Assembly (NCBI GenBank): GCA_964577435.1
Contig: CAZNZD010000066.1
Location: 1-8,860 of the forward strand
Direction of reading: 5' to 3'
Origin: MWDF01 sp964577435
GTDB lineage: Bacteria > Bacillota > DTU025 > MWDF01
DNA: 8,860 bases
Shown here: positions 6,430 through 8,860 of the stretch, in pieces
Position numbering within the stretch: the stretch's first letter is position 1
Layout of the letters: every line of letters begins with the position of its first letter
Notes under the pieces: model-generated
The model's input: only the letters and a program-made list of their open reading frames with translations
Database searches by the model: none
Told to the model about the DNA's origin: nothing
Made by a program: the position numbers and the translations under genes

Positions 6430-8190
6430 TCACCTTACCTGCGAATTGCCCGTGGCGTTTCCTGACACTACGCTCTGCACGAGTGCCCTCTCAGTGAGGT
6501 ACGGCTCGTCCGTCTCGTCATAGTAGCCATATCCGTCATAGGGCTCATCTTCTACTATGCCCTGCCCCGAGGCCTCCTCGGGCGTCTCCTCTTCCTCAGG
6601 CGCCGCCTCATCGTAACCGGGCTCCTGCCCGTACTTCTCAATATACCTTATCTCGATGACCAATCCGTTGTTCTGGTCCGAAGTTTCCAGCTTTCGGAGA
6701 AGCTCGGCCACGTTGAGGCCTCCCGTCTCGCCCAGCTTGTCGAATATGCCTACGGTCTCGGACTCCTCCTCGGAGGCTCCTCCCCTGACGTAGACCTCTA
6801 TCTTCCCGGCCGGGGAGCCCTCGGGAACGGTCACTTCCACATACCTTGTAAATGATGCCGCCCTGAACGGCCTCAGCACCACCCCGACTTGGGCTGGCAC
6901 TCCGGACGTGAAGCCCCCCTCGGGAAGCTCTATGCCCTCGATCACGGCAGTAAGCCTTGCAGGCGCTATATCCAGTATTACCTCCACCGAAGTGATGCCC
7001 GGCTCCTCAACGTCGTTTCCCATTAGCATTGAGATCATGTCGGACAGCTCCATGGTGGCCTCCGCCGCGACGTCGTTTCCCGACCAGACCATGTCCTCCC
7101 TGAGCATCCTCATGCCGGATGCCTCGATGAGGACCGACAGGTATGAGGTCCCCTCGCCAACCCTCATAATGGAGCTGTCGCATACCGAAAGCGCTGCGGA
7201 GCTTATCAGGTCAGCCAGGATCCTTGCGTCCGGCACCGCCTTGAAGCTCGCCTCGCGCTTTCTTCCTGTCTGCATGTCCGTGACTTTCACCGAGACGTCG
7301 ACCATGGCCGGGGTTGACCCTATGACGCCAGCTATCGCGGTGGTCCTGTCCTCCGTCACGGTCGCGGCCGGCTTCTCGAAAGTCCCCATCTTGAAGGGGA
7401 AGCCGTTCGACGGCAGGACCGCTAGCACCTCGGACTGGGACATGGGTATCTCAACGCTGCCCAGGCTCATGAAGGGGTGCCCGAATGCAAGGAAGCTCTT
7501 GCCGTCCGTCCACGTCATGGTGCCGAGGGCGCCGGCCTCTATCCCGCCGTAGCTAACCTGGACCGCGACCGCCGAACCCGGCTTGAAGTCGGGCTTTCCT
7601 ATGGTTGTGAGGCCTTGTCCGAGTGCCGGAAGCGGCGCCAGTGCGATTCCCTTGGCAGAGAGCTTGGCCGTCAGGCCGGAAAGTGCCCTATCCCCCAGGC
7701 CGCTCACCCATATGGGCGTCGCAGCCGCGACAAAGCTGCCATATCCTTCCAGGCGCATCTTGGCGGGGAATGCAGCGAGCTTTCCTGCCTCCAGCGCCTT
7801 GACCATCTCGGCCATGGGCGTGATGATCCCATAGTCGGAATCCGGCCCCTCAAGAACGTGTGACAGCGCGCCGACGAGCTTGTCCGATATGTAGCACGGG
7901 CTTCCGCTCATGCCGGCCGCTATGCCGCCGCTTTGCTCCATGTTCTTCCCCGAAACCCTCACGATTATCAGGTCGGACAGGCCACCGTCGCCCTTGGTCA
8001 CCGCAATGACGGTGAAGTCGAACCTCTCCGGCTCTATGCCCTTGAATACTGTCAACCCGTAGCCCGACATGCCGGCCTTGACGCCCTTTGCATCCATGTA
8101 CGAGGGGGCCGCCTGAGACAGGGCGGATGCCGCAAGGAGCGCCGCCGAGATAAGCAAAACTATCAGTGCTGCTTTTGCCGATGCTTTCAA
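6430..8190 (-). CDS. Exported SpoIVB-type S55 serine peptidase-like protein
   Basis: A 586-residue exported protein related to peptidase family S55 (SpoIVB). Signal peptide: about 1-27 (hydrophobic 7-26, ending SQA|AP). The S55-like region starts at once with GMSGYGLTVFKG (40-51) and SGGIAAGMSGSPCY (87-100), where Ser95 is the expected nucleophile by analogy with GDSGGP, then KLVGALSHVLEGPDSDYGI (104-122). A second block, FLAFGHPF (233-240), contains His238, matching the ALGH motif with SpoIVB's catalytic His. No PDZ domain is seen, unlike SpoIVB. The region from about 300 to 515 is not recognised; about 520-565 is rich in Asp, Glu, Tyr and Pro. The start is TTG 8190-8188, supported by GGGAG six bases upstream; the first in-frame ATG falls after the signal peptide. 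It begins 3 nt after the murA stop, so it is co-translated with murA. The substrate is unknown. Nothing here suggests sporulation; proximity to bamA suggests envelope work, but that is inference. Confidence 0.85.
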   Translation of the reverse strand: MKASAKAALIVLLISAALLAASALSQAAPSYMDAKGVKAGMSGYGLTVFKGIEPERFDFTVIAVTKGDGGLSDLIIVRVSGKNMEQSGGIAAGMSGSPCYISDKLVGALSHVLEGPDSDYGIITPMAEMVKALEAGKLAAFPAKMRLEGYGSFVAAATPIWVSGLGDRALSGLTAKLSAKGIALAPLPALGQGLTTIGKPDFKPGSAVAVQVSYGGIEAGALGTMTWTDGKSFLAFGHPFMSLGSVEIPMSQSEVLAVLPSNGFPFKMGTFEKPAATVTEDRTTAIAGVIGSTPAMVDVSVKVTDMQTGRKREASFKAVPDARILADLISSAALSVCDSSIMRVGEGTSYLSVLIEASGMRMLREDMVWSGNDVAAEATMELSDMISMLMGNDVEEPGITSVEVILDIAPARLTAVIEGIELPEGGFTSGVPAQVGVVLRPFRAASFTRYVEVTVPEGSPAGKIEVYVRGGASEEESETVGIFDKLGETGGLNVAELLRKLETSDQNNGLVIEIRYIEKYGQEPGYDEAAPEEEETPEEASGQGIVEDEPYDGYGYYDETDEPYLTERALVQSVVSGNATGNSQVR

Positions 8191-8193
8191 CTG

Positions 8194-8860
8194 CTACTCC
8201 CTTCTCATCTTCGCCCCGCACCTGGCTAGGCGGGCCTCGAAGTTCTCGTAGCCCCTGTCAAGGTGGGAAATGTTGTGTATATGGGTCTCGCCTTCGGCCA
8301 GAAGCGCTGCCGTTACCAGAGCCGCGGACGCCCTTAGGTCGGTGGCGTTCACCTGCGCGCCGGTAAGCTTCTGGACGCCTTCGACTATCGCGGTCCTGCC
8401 GCTGATCTTAATGCTCGCACCCATCCTCGAAAGTTCGGGCGCGTGCATGAACCTGTTCTCGAAGACGTTCTCCGTGACCTGGGATGTTCCGTCCGCCGCA
8501 CAAAGAAGCGCCATCAGCTGGGCTTGCATGTCGGTTGGGAAGCCGGGGTAAGGCATCGTGGTCACATCGATCGCCTTGAGCCTCCTGTCCGAGCTCACCC
8601 TCATCGCGCCCTCGAACGGCTCTATCCGGGCCCCAGCCTCAAGAAGCTTCGCCTCCAGCGGCTTCACATGTTCGCTGACGACGTTGTCGATGTAGAGGCT
8701 TCCCTGCGTCGCAGCCGCTATTATCATGAAGGTGCCGGCTTCTATCCTGTCAGGGATTACAGTATGGGAAGTGGGCATGAGCGCATCGACGCCGTCGATT
8801 CTGAGCACCGGGGTGCCTGCGCCCCTTACCTTCGCGCCCATCTTGTTGAGGAAGTTTGCG
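8194..8860 (-). CDS. murA: UDP-N-acetylglucosamine 1-carboxyvinyltransferase (MurA), C-terminal half
   Basis: About 221 C-terminal residues of MurA, the cytoplasmic enzyme that transfers enolpyruvate from PEP to UDP-GlcNAc, the first committed step of peptidoglycan synthesis. The frame is open to the right edge (ANFLNKMGAKVRGAGTPVL), so the N-terminal half, including the PEP-binding Cys/Asp loop, lies outside the window. Family motifs seen in order: DRIEAGTFMI, PYPGFPTDMQAQ (with the catalytic-site Asp), ENVFENRFMHAPEL, DLRASAALV and HLDRGYENFEARL near the C-terminus. The TAG stop at 8196-8194 overlaps the ribosome binding region of the next gene, which starts 3 nt later, so the two are coupled. 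The paralogue name murZ is possible if the organism has two copies. Confidence 0.96.
   Translation of the reverse strand, partial: ANFLNKMGAKVRGAGTPVLRIDGVDALMPTSHTVIPDRIEAGTFMIIAAATQGSLYIDNVVSEHVKPLEAKLLEAGARIEPFEGAMRVSSDRRLKAIDVTTMPYPGFPTDMQAQLMALLCAADGTSQVTENVFENRFMHAPELSRMGASIKISGRTAIVEGVQKLTGAQVNATDLRASAALVTAALLAEGETHIHNISHLDRGYENFEARLARCGAKMRRE

Noticed and set aside
6326..6433. Extended bamA start at GTG 6433 giving 36 more residues
   Set aside because: It has no good ribosome binding site, it would place a Pro/Arg-rich stretch before the signal peptide, and AGGAGG is well spaced before the ATG at 6325.
1..8860. CRISPR arrays, tRNA or rRNA genes, insertion sequences, phage attachment sites
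   Set aside because: I found no repeated spacer pattern, no recognisable tRNA or rRNA sequence, and no transposase or terminal repeats; the window is nearly filled by envelope genes on one strand.

Overview
The window is a compact run of cell-envelope genes. Every supported gene lies on the minus strand, so transcription runs from position 8860 down to 1. The organism is a diderm bacterium that makes lipopolysaccharide: there is an outer-membrane BamA, a periplasmic Skp/OmpH chaperone, and Lpt components for LPS export. Base composition is G+C-rich by eye (roughly high fifties percent, not computed). A BamA with only three POTRA domains, a SpoIVB-type S55 peptidase next to bamA, and Lpt genes directly after skp do not fit the classic proteobacterial order (bamA-skp-lpxD-fabZ-lpxA). 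A Synergistota-like or other deep-branching diderm is my best guess from memory, at low confidence.

Layout in the direction of transcription: (1) the C-terminal half of murA (cut by the window edge); (2) 3 nt later, a TTG-initiated exported S55-family protein with an acidic tail; (3) a 104-nt spacer with two small inverted repeats; (4) bamA, whose true start is set by a strong ribosome binding site at 6333-6338; (5) an AT-rich spacer carrying a near-consensus sigma-70-type promoter; (6) skp/ompH; (7) a strong intrinsic terminator; (8) an unusually long 1081-codon gene; (9) lptC; (10) the first 13 complete codons of a further exported protein, probably lptA.

The standout is gene 8. One uninterrupted reading frame encodes a complete six-helix LptF/LptG-type inner-membrane permease (residues 1 to about 360), then a basic stretch and a hydrophobic segment with a signal-peptidase-like AMA|RE site (residues 363-395), then a complete LptD-like outer-membrane translocon (about 396-1081). 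The permease should end in the cytoplasm, so the internal segment is correctly oriented to act as an export signal for the LptD part. This suggests a polyprotein that spans the export path or is cut into an inner-membrane permease and an outer-membrane barrel. No well-spaced internal ribosome binding site was found for separate translation of the LptD part.

The genes form a logical set. BamA inserts barrels such as LptD into the outer membrane, Skp chaperones unfolded barrels in the periplasm, and the permease, LptC, the presumed LptA and LptD form the bridge that moves LPS from inner to outer membrane. MurA starts peptidoglycan precursor synthesis. The promoter before skp and the terminator after it suggest skp can be made as a short separate transcript, with the lpt genes relying on readthrough or on a promoter I could not identify.
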